64,000 bases of DNA from assembly GCA_031394355.1 (NCBI GenBank), contig JANNSU010000081.1, positions 1 through 64,000 on the forward strand. Direction: 5' to 3'. The position numbers and the translations under genes were made by a program. Source of the DNA: JAEUMY01 sp031394355 (lineage in GTDB: Bacteria > Pseudomonadota > Gammaproteobacteria > Burkholderiales > Usitatibacteraceae). Below, piece by piece: positions 16,274 through 25,189 of this stretch (within the stretch, counting starts at the first letter, position 1; each line of letters opens with the position of its first letter). The notes under the pieces are model-generated. The model saw nothing but the letters and a program-made list of their open reading frames with translations, searched no databases and was not told the DNA's origin.

Positions 16274-19200
16274 TCAATCAAACGCCAGCCGATAGAAGAA
16301 GTCCACCGCGTTCTCGCTACCGGTCACCATTTGCACGCGCCAGCGGCGTGACAGCTGATAAGACAGCTTGACCAGCGAATTGGCCCCGTTCAGACCTTGC
16401 TCGTAGAGAATGCTGGCGCGGGACGAGAGCCGTTTTCCCACTGTCACTACCATTGCCGGATCCGTTCCGGGTGCGGCGGTCGATGCTGAGCTCGTGCCGA
16501 GGCCAATCTCATCCACACCAAATGTCGCCGCCAGCGATCCGGCGAGTGATGCGGCAGCACCTTGCGCCAGCAGCGTGCGTGCGGCAGCCTGCATCGCCCC
16601 TCTATCGCCCTGATCCAGGCCGTCTGATCCTCGGCCCAGCACCAGCCAGGAGAGCTTTTCGCCGTCCGGCATTTCCGGATTGGACACCAGCCGCAGCACC
16701 GGCTTCTCTGCCGTGCCACCTATCGCGACACCGACGTCCACGGGCGAACCTTTACGCTCTGCGAGGATGTCCAGCGACGGATTGTCGATGCGACCGTTGA
16801 AGCTGACCACGGCACGCTCGATGCTGAGGTCCTGGCCGTAGGCTTTGTACGTGCCTGCGCGCGAGCGCAGTGTACCGGTGGTGCGCAGCGGGTTGCCTGG
16901 TGTGGAGGTGACCTGCAGACGCCCGCCGAGACGCACATCCAGCCCGCGGCCCACGAGTACGAAGTCGCTGCCCAGGTTGAGGCCCAGTTCCAGTGACAGC
17001 GGGCGCGGTTTGTCCACTTCGCCATTGCCCGTGTCCTGGCCCATCACCACAACATCGCTGGAAAGTGATGGCGCGGAGGACTCTGTCAACACGATGCGCC
17101 CGGAGTCGGCACGCAACTGGCCTGTCAGCGCCAGATGGCGATCCTTGAGCACGAGGCGACCTTCGCCGCTCGCCACCACGCTGCGGTCAACCAGATTGAG
17201 CACATTCAGCTTGTCAGCGCGCCACTCGGCACCGCCTGAAGGATTGGATTCGTCCAGTTCCAGCCGTCCGGATGCATCGAAATCGCCATCACCGCCACGA
17301 ATCGTGAACTGGTCCAAGGTGATCACATTGTTGGCGATGCTTGCAGCAAGCTCGCCATTGCGGAATGCGATGCCTTCGGTCAGATGGGCATAGCGAATAT
17401 TCGCGCCAGCGATGCGGCCTGCGGGGCGGATGTGTGGCCACGCGCCGCCCAGTTTCAGGTCGGCAGTCAACAGGCCATCCACGTCGTGTACCGAGCCCAG
17501 CCACGGGCCGACCCAACGCAGTGAGGGCAGTTGAATATCGATGCGGCCATCCAGCGGCTTGGTGCGATCTATCTCCAGATTCTCCTCGCGCAAGTTGATG
17601 GGCAGCGCGATGTCCAGCATCAGCTTTCCGGCAGCAGAGCCTTGTGCATTGAAGCCAGCTTTCACGACTCGGTCTGCAGAGTTGGCCGTCAGGGAGAGCT
17701 CTGTCAGTCCGAATGCAAATGGTGGTGTGCTTTTCAGTGTCAGATCGCCGTCCTCGCGCTGGATGTTGGCGCGCACGTTGGGCAGGTCCACCCAGTTCAC
17801 GTCCCAGCCACCTTTCAGGCGCAGGGTGCTGGTGAAGAGGTCAGTGACAGCGGGATCCATGAGCGGGTACAGGGCGGTTACCGGGAAGCGGGACAGGGTG
17901 CCGCGCGAGTCCAGTGTCGCAGAGGTCCGGTCCAGCGCCTCGATGATCAGCTCTCCACCGCCCACGTTGAATACGGCGGCATCGATGCGCTGGCGTTCCC
18001 CACCCACAAGCAGTCTTGCCGGACGTACGAGATTGGCATTGATCGGCCCGCGCACATTGAACGCGGTCAGCTCACCGGCCCAGCTCCAATAGCCGCCAAA
18101 GCCCCCAAGCGTGCTGCTTTCCAGCTGCCACTTTCTGTTCCTGGCGGAGACGCGCATCGTATGCGCCGCACCGGTACCGTCCACACGCAGATCGAGCTGA
18201 TCAATCAGCTCGTTCTGGCTCCAGCGCAGCTTGCGAATATTCGCATTGACTAGCAGTGGCGCTTCGCGGTCGGTGGCCACGCGTGCAGTAAGCTCAAGGC
18301 TATCGATTCGGGTCTCGCCGGGGAGGCGAAGACCCGCGCCAGTCAGCGTTGCTTCCAATGCAGGCTCGGCCAAGGTTCCCGCCAGCAGGCCTTGGCCGCG
18401 CACCGTGCCTGCGAAATGCTTACCGAGCGTCGCCAGATTGCGGGCATCCAGCGTCCAGCGCAGCGTGCTGCCAGGGGTACCAAACCCGCCTTCCGCGGTG
18501 AGCAGGTTCCCGGCAAGATTGGCGGTGAGATTGCCGCGCTCGATTGCATCGCCAGCCAGGCGCACATCACCTTTCGCGGTGAAGGGACGGTCGGCAAGGG
18601 TACTGTTGGAAAGGTCGAGTTGCAGCGAGACCTGCCGCGTCGGTTTCAACTGGCCTGCCAGCGCGAACTTGCCGTTCAACAGGCTTTGCGGGAAGCGGCC
18701 TCGTGCACCGAGGGCTGCCACATTGATACGCGCCATGCTGCCGGACGCGCTGAATGCCTCGTTGCCTGAGAGCACTGCATCGAAACTGCCTTCAGCCTCG
18801 CCGAGCTTGGCGCCGGACAATTTGATCTGGCCGCTTGCCTGCAAGTTTGCCAGTTTCATTTCACCGCTCAGGGCGAGCTCGGCGTCCTTCACGTCAAGCT
18901 TGGCCGTCTGCATGTCGCGCCCAAGACCCAATGCAACTGGCCCCTGCAGTCTCGTGCGGGCAAGCGTTGCGTGCCAGTTGCGAAGATCAATGTCTGCGAG
19001 ATCCAGCTGCAGCGCCAGCGTGCCTGGCTTGACCTGCCACTGCCCGGCACCTTGCAGGCGGCCCGCCTTGTCTGCATCAATTCTCAGGTCGCTGAATTGC
19101 GCATTGCCCTCACGATCAAGTTGATACGTGGCGGTGAGGAGGCGGATGGGTAGCCGTTCCTTGTCCAACGTCCCCAAGTCGGCATTCTCAACGCGCAATG

Positions 19201-20095
19201 TTCCCGTGAATCCTGATGCCCTGGGCGTCAGTGTCGCCTCTCCGGTGAGCGCGGAACGTGGTGCGCCGGGCAGCCATGCACGGAGGTCAATTCCGCTCAG
19301 CACAGCATCCGCCTGAATCAGCGGTTGCGGCGTGAATGGCTCGACGCGAGCGTTCAGCACTGCGCGGCCCGACGGCCGTTCGGCGCTGGCCTCTGCCTTG
19401 CCGATGGTGTTGAGGGTTGCATTGGCAGTGAGCGCGATCAAGCTCCCATGGATCTTTGCTGCAGCCTCCCAATCGTACATTCCCGTCTTGCCATTTGCGT
19501 TGGCCTCGGCGGTGAGCGCGAAGGGATGCAGCGTGGCCAGCGTCCCGCGCGCGCGAATGCGCGAACCCCGGTGTTCAGCAACCAGCTGCTCAAGCTGTAT
19601 GAGCCCCGCATCCGCTGTGAGACGGGCTTCGACATCGCGAATCCTGGTCGGTGTCGTTGCCCCCGCTTGCCGGATGTTGATTTCTGCAACCGACAGGGCG
19701 CGTATGTCAATGTTGAAGGGAGATGCAAGCGAATCCGGTGGCCCGGCCGGTTCCTTTGAGGTGCTCTTCAGTGCCACATCCACCTTGCGCGCGCGGAGAG
19801 CCGCCAGGCGGATGGCAGGCGGGAAGTAACGGATGCTCTCCACTTCCACACTCACCATATCGATGTCGATGGTCAAATCTGCACTCGCGTACCGGATGCG
19901 CTGAAAGGTGCCCGAGGAAAGCACCCAGCCTTCTGCACCATCAATGGTCAGGCCGGGAATGAGGTGCTGTGCGATGGATGCGGCGGTCGGCGCCCGCATC
20001 AGCACAATGACACTTGCCATGACCATCCCCAACAGCAGCAAGGCCACGGCGACAGCAATTCGACGCTTCTTGAGAACCAGCGCGCGCAGGGCCAT
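16274..20095 (-). CDS. tamB: Translocation and assembly module protein TamB (DUF490)
   Basis: 1273 residues from ATG 20095 (a TTG at 20101 would add two). An N-terminal membrane anchor (RRIAVAVALLLLGMVMASVI, about residues 10-35) is followed by a very long, low-complexity beta-repeat region typical of bridge-like AsmA/TamB proteins, and the C-terminal DUF490 domain (about 950-1273, with SVVASGEGRLVLKDRHLALT and LSWLVLGRGSDGLDQGDRGA). It spans the periplasm with TamA to assist outer-membrane protein insertion or lipid transport. It starts 2 bases after the tamA stop. Two exact palindromes are read as Ala-Asn-Ile-Arg. Confidence 0.92.
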   Translation of the reverse strand: MALRALVLKKRRIAVAVALLLLGMVMASVIVLMRAPTAASIAQHLIPGLTIDGAEGWVLSSGTFQRIRYASADLTIDIDMVSVEVESIRYFPPAIRLAALRARKVDVALKSTSKEPAGPPDSLASPFNIDIRALSVAEINIRQAGATTPTRIRDVEARLTADAGLIQLEQLVAEHRGSRIRARGTLATLHPFALTAEANANGKTGMYDWEAAAKIHGSLIALTANATLNTIGKAEASAERPSGRAVLNARVEPFTPQPLIQADAVLSGIDLRAWLPGAPRSALTGEATLTPRASGFTGTLRVENADLGTLDKERLPIRLLTATYQLDREGNAQFSDLRIDADKAGRLQGAGQWQVKPGTLALQLDLADIDLRNWHATLARTRLQGPVALGLGRDMQTAKLDVKDAELALSGEMKLANLQASGQIKLSGAKLGEAEGSFDAVLSGNEAFSASGSMARINVAALGARGRFPQSLLNGKFALAGQLKPTRQVSLQLDLSNSTLADRPFTAKGDVRLAGDAIERGNLTANLAGNLLTAEGGFGTPGSTLRWTLDARNLATLGKHFAGTVRGQGLLAGTLAEPALEATLTGAGLRLPGETRIDSLELTARVATDREAPLLVNANIRKLRWSQNELIDQLDLRVDGTGAAHTMRVSARNRKWQLESSTLGGFGGYWSWAGELTAFNVRGPINANLVRPARLLVGGERQRIDAAVFNVGGGELIIEALDRTSATLDSRGTLSRFPVTALYPLMDPAVTDLFTSTLRLKGGWDVNWVDLPNVRANIQREDGDLTLKSTPPFAFGLTELSLTANSADRVVKAGFNAQGSAAGKLMLDIALPINLREENLEIDRTKPLDGRIDIQLPSLRWVGPWLGSVHDVDGLLTADLKLGGAWPHIRPAGRIAGANIRYAHLTEGIAFRNGELAASIANNVITLDQFTIRGGDGDFDASGRLELDESNPSGGAEWRADKLNVLNLVDRSVVASGEGRLVLKDRHLALTGQLRADSGRIVLTESSAPSLSSDVVVMGQDTGNGEVDKPRPLSLELGLNLGSDFVLVGRGLDVRLGGRLQVTSTPGNPLRTTGTLRSRAGTYKAYGQDLSIERAVVSFNGRIDNPSLDILAERKGSPVDVGVAIGGTAEKPVLRLVSNPEMPDGEKLSWLVLGRGSDGLDQGDRGAMQAAARTLLAQGAAASLAGSLAATFGVDEIGLGTSSASTAAPGTDPAMVVTVGKRLSSRASILYEQGLNGANSLVKLSYQLSRRWRVQMVTGSENAVDFFYRLAFD
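17393..17404. repeat. Iterated palindrome GCGAATATTCGC, exact
   Basis: Inside tamB, Ala-Asn-Ile-Arg on the minus strand. Confidence 0.95.
18233..18244. repeat. Iterated palindrome GCGAATATTCGC, exact
   Basis: Inside tamB, Ala-Asn-Ile-Arg on the minus strand; flanked T...A. Confidence 0.95.
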
Positions 20096-20097
20096 GA

Positions 20098-21861
20098 TCA
20101 AAACGGAATACTCAGGTTGAAGTGGAGGCGCAGCGTGCGTGTCTCCTGCGCGAATGCGAGGTCCATGCTGAGCGGGCCGACTGGGGTGCGCAGTCGAGCG
20201 CCGGCACCGTATCCGATCGATGCTTTGTAGTCCTGCGCACGGTCAGATGCGCCACCAGCATCGACAAACACGGCGCCGCCCCAGCTCTTGGTGAGCCAAC
20301 GCGTCAGTTCCACACTGCCCACAGCAAGATAACGGCCACCGACCACCGCCGTGCCCTGGCGCACACCCAGACTTTCATAGCCGTAGCCGCGAACGCTGGA
20401 GGAGCCACCAGTGCGGAACAGAAAGTCCAGGGGAATACCCTCGCGTGAGCGGGCTGCGACGAGGCCAGCTTCACCCCGCAGCGTGAGAAAAGTCTTGCTG
20501 TCGAACGGAACAAGCTTCACGACTTTCGCATGGGTGCGCACGAAATCCTGCTCGGACAGCAGCGTGCGGGTGGCACCGCCCAGCTGTACCGAAAGCGCAT
20601 GTCCGCTGTCGGGGAATAGGTCCGGCTTCAATCGCCTCAGTGTCCAGGTGTGCTGGATGGCCAGCGCACGATCTACCACCGGATCGCGACCTGCGACCGT
20701 CTGGTCGGCGGTGATGTACGTCAGGCTCCATTGACGGTCAATGTCGCCCGCACTTTTGCTTCGCTGACCCCAGCTCGAATAGCTGCGGGTGATGACTTCC
20801 TGCACATCCTTGCGCTCAACGCGTGCACCAATGCTCCATTGCCAGCCACTGGCCTCTCGTGGCCAGGTGATGTCCGTGCGTGCGCTTTGCGCGAGCTCCT
20901 CCAGTTTCAGCGCGGCGGTGAGCTTCAGCGGTGTGCCGAGCAGGCTGTTCTGCACATAGTCCACCTGTCCGCGATAGCCGGTATTGGTGCTGAAGCCTGC
21001 GCCGAAGCCGAGTGCTTTCAGCCGCTGCTCCTCCAACCGCACCATGACAGGCGCCATGGCCGGATTCGCCGGGTCGGGCAGGGCGCTCACATTCACTGAT
21101 GAAAAGAATCCAGACTGTTGCAACGCCAGCTGAAAGCGCAGCAGTGCATCCTGGTCGAACGTATTGCCTGCGTCGGCGGCATTCAGGTTCTCCACGATCA
21201 AGCGGTCGTAGCGGCGAAGGCCGGTGACGTTGAGCGCGCCGAATCTGACTGTCGGGCCACTGTCCACGACGACCGTGAGATTGGCGCAATGCGTCTCGGT
21301 GTCGATCTCGGCGCGGCTCTCGCTGATGCGAGCCCCGGCGTACACACGCTCGGCAGTACTGCGCTGGAGCAGGGTCTTTGCAGCTTCCCATTCCGTGTGT
21401 CGAAATGGTGAGGACTCTGGAAGCGGCCACAATGCACTGAGTCGGCCAACATGTTGTTGTGGATGATTGTCGCTGAGGATGGGTCCCGTGAAGCGCAAAT
21501 TCAGCGAGCAGACTCGAGTCTGCTCGCCTGTGATCACATTGAGGCGCACGACCCAACTGCCGTTCTCTTCGTCTATGCCTGCTTCCACCTTGGCAGCGTA
21601 GAAGCCGAGTGACTCCAACACCTCGCGCGACTCGGCAATGGCCTGCGCGACACGGCGGCGCAATTCAAATTCGTCTGATGCGTTGTCGCCCAGCGGGGCA
21701 AGGCGCGCACGCACCAGCGACTCGACCGCTGCCGGGGCAGAAATGGCGATACGCAGCGGTTGGGCGGCGGCAGGTAATGCGGCGAAAATCAGTGTGCAGG
21801 CAGCGAGGCCACGCAGGATTGGCACCGGTCGTGCAACCCGGTACCGGAGACAGTCGCGCAA
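20098..21861 (-). CDS. tamA: Outer-membrane assembly protein TamA (BamA/Omp85 family)
   Basis: 587 residues if the TTG at 21861 is the start: it lies 7 bases after the previous stop and has GGAG 10 bases upstream. It then carries a signal-like stretch (LRGLAACTLIFAALPAAAQ). POTRA-like repeats occupy about residues 30-260 (SGPTVRFGALNVTGLRRYD is one). The C-terminal Omp85 barrel includes FRTGGSSSVRGYGYESLGV, the conserved loop 6 (RGY) motif, and ends in phenylalanine. It partners TamB, encoded immediately downstream. The start codon is uncertain; a GTG near the signal peptide is an alternative. Confidence 0.9.
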   Translation of the reverse strand: MRDCLRYRVARPVPILRGLAACTLIFAALPAAAQPLRIAISAPAAVESLVRARLAPLGDNASDEFELRRRVAQAIAESREVLESLGFYAAKVEAGIDEENGSWVVRLNVITGEQTRVCSLNLRFTGPILSDNHPQQHVGRLSALWPLPESSPFRHTEWEAAKTLLQRSTAERVYAGARISESRAEIDTETHCANLTVVVDSGPTVRFGALNVTGLRRYDRLIVENLNAADAGNTFDQDALLRFQLALQQSGFFSSVNVSALPDPANPAMAPVMVRLEEQRLKALGFGAGFSTNTGYRGQVDYVQNSLLGTPLKLTAALKLEELAQSARTDITWPREASGWQWSIGARVERKDVQEVITRSYSSWGQRSKSAGDIDRQWSLTYITADQTVAGRDPVVDRALAIQHTWTLRRLKPDLFPDSGHALSVQLGGATRTLLSEQDFVRTHAKVVKLVPFDSKTFLTLRGEAGLVAARSREGIPLDFLFRTGGSSSVRGYGYESLGVRQGTAVVGGRYLAVGSVELTRWLTKSWGGAVFVDAGGASDRAQDYKASIGYGAGARLRTPVGPLSMDLAFAQETRTLRLHFNLSIPF

Positions 21862-21868
21862 AACGTGT

Positions 21869-22117
21869 CTACTCCAGGCCGGAGAAGAAGACGAGGTAGC
21901 CAACAGCCAGGGCCAGCATGGCACCGATGATGATGCTGCCGAAGATCACCAGCGCAACCCGTGTGTCGCTGGCTTCGCCGGCCTCCGGGCTGCCTTCGCG
22001 ATCCTGGCCGGTGGCAAGATCGTGCCAGGCTCGGCGCTCACGAATGGCGACCGCAAGCACCACGCCCAACACGAGGCAGAACACCAGGAAAGCAGCAAAC
22101 AGGCCAGTATTCAGCAT
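21869..22117 (-). CDS. Small two-helix membrane protein, unknown function
   Basis: 82 residues. Two hydrophobic helices (about residues 5-25 and 55-78) flank a polar, charged loop (RERRAWHDLATGQDREGSPE). No family recognised. It sits between mlaA (3-base gap) and tamA (7-base gap) in the same direction, so it is probably co-transcribed with outer-membrane biogenesis genes. Both spacings suggest translational coupling, which supports it as a real gene. Confidence 0.65.
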   Translation of the reverse strand: MLNTGLFAAFLVFCLVLGVVLAVAIRERRAWHDLATGQDREGSPEAGEASDTRVALVIFGSIIIGAMLALAVGYLVFFSGLE

Positions 22118-22120
22118 CGC

Positions 22121-22912
22121 TTACTTGCTCTCGGGCTTTGCCTTGGTTTCTGTGGGCCGTTCCAGGCTTTCGTCGAGCGCGTCCAGCTTCTCGATCGGGA
22201 CCTTGCCATCATGCACCTGGCGCAGTCGCCGCTGCAGATAGGCATCGCGAATGAAGTTGTACTTGTCCAGTGCGGCGGCATTCAGCGTGTCTTCGGCAGC
22301 CAGGAAATTGGCACGCGCATTGACAATCTCCGTAATGAAGAGCGCATTGGCCGTGGGCGTGTGATCGACGTAGAAATTGTATTCGACGTAGCGCTGTGGA
22401 ATCCGCGCAATCGAATCGCGCACCGTGCTGGGTCCCAGTAACGGGATCACTAGATACGGACCGCTACCGACACCCCATTTGCCCAGCGTCTGGCCAAAAT
22501 CCTCGTCATGCTTGGCCAACCCCATGGGTGAAGCAACATCCCAGAGGCCGAATATGCCGAGCACCGTGTTCACCAACACCCGGCCGGTATCGCTGGCTGC
22601 CTTTCCGGGGTTGCCCTGCAGGAGATTGTTCACTGCACTTTTTACGTCAGACACGTTACCAAAGGCATTGCTGATGCCCGATCTGACAAACCCTGGCGTG
22701 ACGGCAACATAGCCTTTGGCCACCGGTTTCAACACCGCGCCATCGACTGTGTCATTGAACGCGAAGGAAGCGCGATTGAAGGATTCGAACGGATCGGCTT
22801 TTGACGCGGGGCCAGGCACCGTGGCGCAACCGCCGAAGAAGATCGCCGCAAGCAATATCAGGGCTGATCTGGAACATGTTGCAACGGCATTTCCGTCTTT
22901 TACGGTTTTCAT
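22121..22912 (-). CDS. mlaA: Outer-membrane lipid asymmetry lipoprotein MlaA (VacJ)
   Basis: 263 residues from ATG 22912 (MKTVKDGN); a GTG at 22939 would add nine. The N-terminal hydrophobic segment ends in FFGGCATVPG, a plausible lipobox with the lipidated Cys. DPFESFNRASFAFNDTVDGA and GNPGKAASDTGRVLVNTVLG followed by LWDVASPMGL are hallmark MlaA/VacJ motifs. The family removes phospholipids from the outer leaflet and passes them to the Mla pathway. It heads a minus-strand run into the small membrane protein, tamA and tamB. The C-terminus has a Lys/Glu-rich tail. Confidence 0.93.
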   Translation of the reverse strand: MKTVKDGNAVATCSRSALILLAAIFFGGCATVPGPASKADPFESFNRASFAFNDTVDGAVLKPVAKGYVAVTPGFVRSGISNAFGNVSDVKSAVNNLLQGNPGKAASDTGRVLVNTVLGIFGLWDVASPMGLAKHDEDFGQTLGKWGVGSGPYLVIPLLGPSTVRDSIARIPQRYVEYNFYVDHTPTANALFITEIVNARANFLAAEDTLNAAALDKYNFIRDAYLQRRLRQVHDGKVPIEKLDALDESLERPTETKAKPESK

Positions 22913-22989
22913 GGAGGACTCGTGGCAGAAGTGGGGCACCGTGCACGCACGGTATCCCCGATTCTACTTGCTCACAGGGCAGACGTGAT

Positions 22990-25182
22990 CTACGGGATGA
23001 GTTGCCGTGCCATGCGCTGGTTATGAGCGCCCCCACGCAACAAGGCCGCGGAAAGCGACTGGCCGGTCACAGAGATCGGGAGGCCACCTGCGCTCGGCGG
23101 AGGCAATGTACCGAAGAGGGCTTGTCCGCCGACTGAAAATGGGTTTGAGGCATTACCATTCGCAACGAAGAAGTTCGCGTTCGCTCCTGTTGCCTGGGAG
23201 TTGTTGAATAACCCTTCAAATCTGCCCTGCAACGCGCCGACATTGCACGCAGCACCGCCACAGGCAACGTTAAGCGTCCCTGTGCCGGCATTGAGTCGAG
23301 GGTCTGGCGTCGTGGCTGCGGTGAAACCTGCTCCAATCAGAGGTACCGCACTGGCTGTCAATGCCAGCGTGCCGGCCGCGCCGCCCTGCAGCGTGCTGAT
23401 ATTCAGGGTCAGGTCGGCCGTACGGTTGGTGAAATTCGCGTTGATGGCGCCGCTGCTTTGGGTGACAGACACCGGGTTCGGCGAAACGGTGTTGGACGGG
23501 TTGAGCTGGGCGAGCGGGAGAGTCTGAGTGCCTGTGATCGGCAAAACAATGCCAGCAGTGGGACGGACTGTGGCCTGAAGGGCTGCAAAACCGGCGATGT
23601 GGTCCAGCAGGCCGCTTCCAGCCGGGCGGGTTGGAGAGATCCGATAGCTTGCCGCAATCCAGCTGCCGGTCGGGCCCGCGATGGATGCGGTGAATGAGCC
23701 GGCATATCCTGCGCTGTTGCAGCCACTGCCAAGGCAGCTGATCATGGTGGGCACAAGACTCATTGTTATGAACCCGGATGGCGAGATGCTCAGGTTATTC
23801 ATTGAGGCACCCAGCGTCTGGTTGTTGACGCTCAGGGACAAATTGCCTGTCGCGGTCCGGTTGGAAAAATTCAAGGACATTGCTAGCTGATTCAAGGTAC
23901 CGACATTGCCGAATGCATCGGTCGGCGCTGTCGCAGAAACCAGCTGATAGTTGGTCGTCCCGGTAAAGCTGCCGACAATCCCGGGATGGGTTACTTGGTA
24001 AACCTGCCATGCCACGCTGGTATTGCCGAGGTCGTGGATGATGGGCGCATTGTTGGGATTGTCGTTGTCCGTCACGATGACCTGTCCGCCCTGCCACCGG
24101 CCCTGAATGATGCTGCTTTCATCATTGCGAAACAGATCAAAGGCCTCGCCGCCATCAAACTCGATCAAGGCATTGGGAATCGTGACGGGCACAAATCCGG
24201 CGGGCGGAGCGCCACCGCCAGAAATGAAGGTGCCGTAACTCACCCGGTTCATGGCCAGCAATTCGCTGTCGAATCCAAAGAAGTAGTCTTCGCCAAAGGT
24301 GGTGAACGGTTGCAACAAGACACCAATCCGTCCGCCGCCTTGTCCAGGATTCGGAATGCTGAAGCGTGCCACGCCATTGGCTGGCTGGTCCGCTGGCAGC
24401 TGCTTTTCGAGCAGGTCGTCGATGAACAGCAGAATGAGCGCCAGAAGCAGCTCTTCCTCCTCCTCGGTCAGTTCCTCACCACCCTCGAGACTGTCTGCAA
24501 GCATCAGCAGCTGCTCCAGAGAGCCCGCTTCGCTACTCCCCAACATCATCGGTCCGCTGGCAGCCGAGAAGAGGAATGGGGGTGCCGGAATGAACTTCGG
24601 GAAAGCGCCAGGCAATACCTGAATGGTCTGGCCCGGCCGTGAAAGCAGCGTGCGCTCGGCCCCGCCCGAATCCCGCACGCTGACCGCATGCAGGCCGGTC
24701 AACGTGTGATTGATGGTGCCAAGGTCATCAGAGTGCGCCAGGATATTGCCAGACCCCCGCACACCGACGGTGGAGATCGGGGTACGCATGCGCACCTTGG
24801 TACGGTCCTTTTGCGCGATGAGGCCGGTGAACATGCGCATCACGCCTTTTGTGAGGGCATACACGGCATTTTCATCCGCCCCGCCGAAGCTGTACTGCTC
24901 GAGCGTCATGCTGCTGTTGGATCGCAGGGCGACAAAGGCATTGTCCGACATGCGCAGTTGCGCCTGTCCGTCAGCACCAGTGAGCAACGTGTCACCGACG
25001 CGCACATCCGCCCCACGGGTCAGTGGTAACGTGGCGCCTCCGCGCACTACGCGCACATCGCCGATCGCAAAGACCACGGTGCCCGACTGCGCCCAGGCCG
25101 CTGCGGTCAAGGAGCACAGGAGTACGGCGACAAGTCGCTGGAACAGAGCATGAAACGGGAGATGCATGGAGAGTCTTTGCAT
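22990..25182 (-). CDS. FecR-domain secreted protein with duplicated beta-rich C-terminal region
   Basis: 730 residues from ATG 25182, 7 bases after the upstream gene. Signal peptide (LVAVLLCSLTAAAWAQ), then a FecR-like domain at about residues 27-190 (GDVRVVRGGATLPLTRGADV, RTPISTVGVRGSG). An acidic hydrophobic stretch near residue 230 (LTEEEEELLLALILLFIDDL) follows. The C-terminal half contains two related units, each beginning NF(S/T)NRTA and ending in a glycine-rich strand (YAGSFTASIAG; LQGRFEGLFNN), which recalls surface-lipoprotein or TbpB-like beta domains. No lipobox. Pairing with the Slam-like gene suggests it may be exported cargo; that is inference. Confidence 0.7.
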   Translation of the reverse strand: MQRLSMHLPFHALFQRLVAVLLCSLTAAAWAQSGTVVFAIGDVRVVRGGATLPLTRGADVRVGDTLLTGADGQAQLRMSDNAFVALRSNSSMTLEQYSFGGADENAVYALTKGVMRMFTGLIAQKDRTKVRMRTPISTVGVRGSGNILAHSDDLGTINHTLTGLHAVSVRDSGGAERTLLSRPGQTIQVLPGAFPKFIPAPPFLFSAASGPMMLGSSEAGSLEQLLMLADSLEGGEELTEEEEELLLALILLFIDDLLEKQLPADQPANGVARFSIPNPGQGGGRIGVLLQPFTTFGEDYFFGFDSELLAMNRVSYGTFISGGGAPPAGFVPVTIPNALIEFDGGEAFDLFRNDESSIIQGRWQGGQVIVTDNDNPNNAPIIHDLGNTSVAWQVYQVTHPGIVGSFTGTTNYQLVSATAPTDAFGNVGTLNQLAMSLNFSNRTATGNLSLSVNNQTLGASMNNLSISPSGFITMSLVPTMISCLGSGCNSAGYAGSFTASIAGPTGSWIAASYRISPTRPAGSGLLDHIAGFAALQATVRPTAGIVLPITGTQTLPLAQLNPSNTVSPNPVSVTQSSGAINANFTNRTADLTLNISTLQGGAAGTLALTASAVPLIGAGFTAATTPDPRLNAGTGTLNVACGGAACNVGALQGRFEGLFNNSQATGANANFFVANGNASNPFSVGGQALFGTLPPPSAGGLPISVTGQSLSAALLRGGAHNQRMARQLIP

Positions 25183-25189
25183 GGCAACC

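Noticed and set aside
17531..19124. Long plus-strand frames opposite tamB
   Set aside because: Complementary shadows of a repetitive, GC-rich gene.
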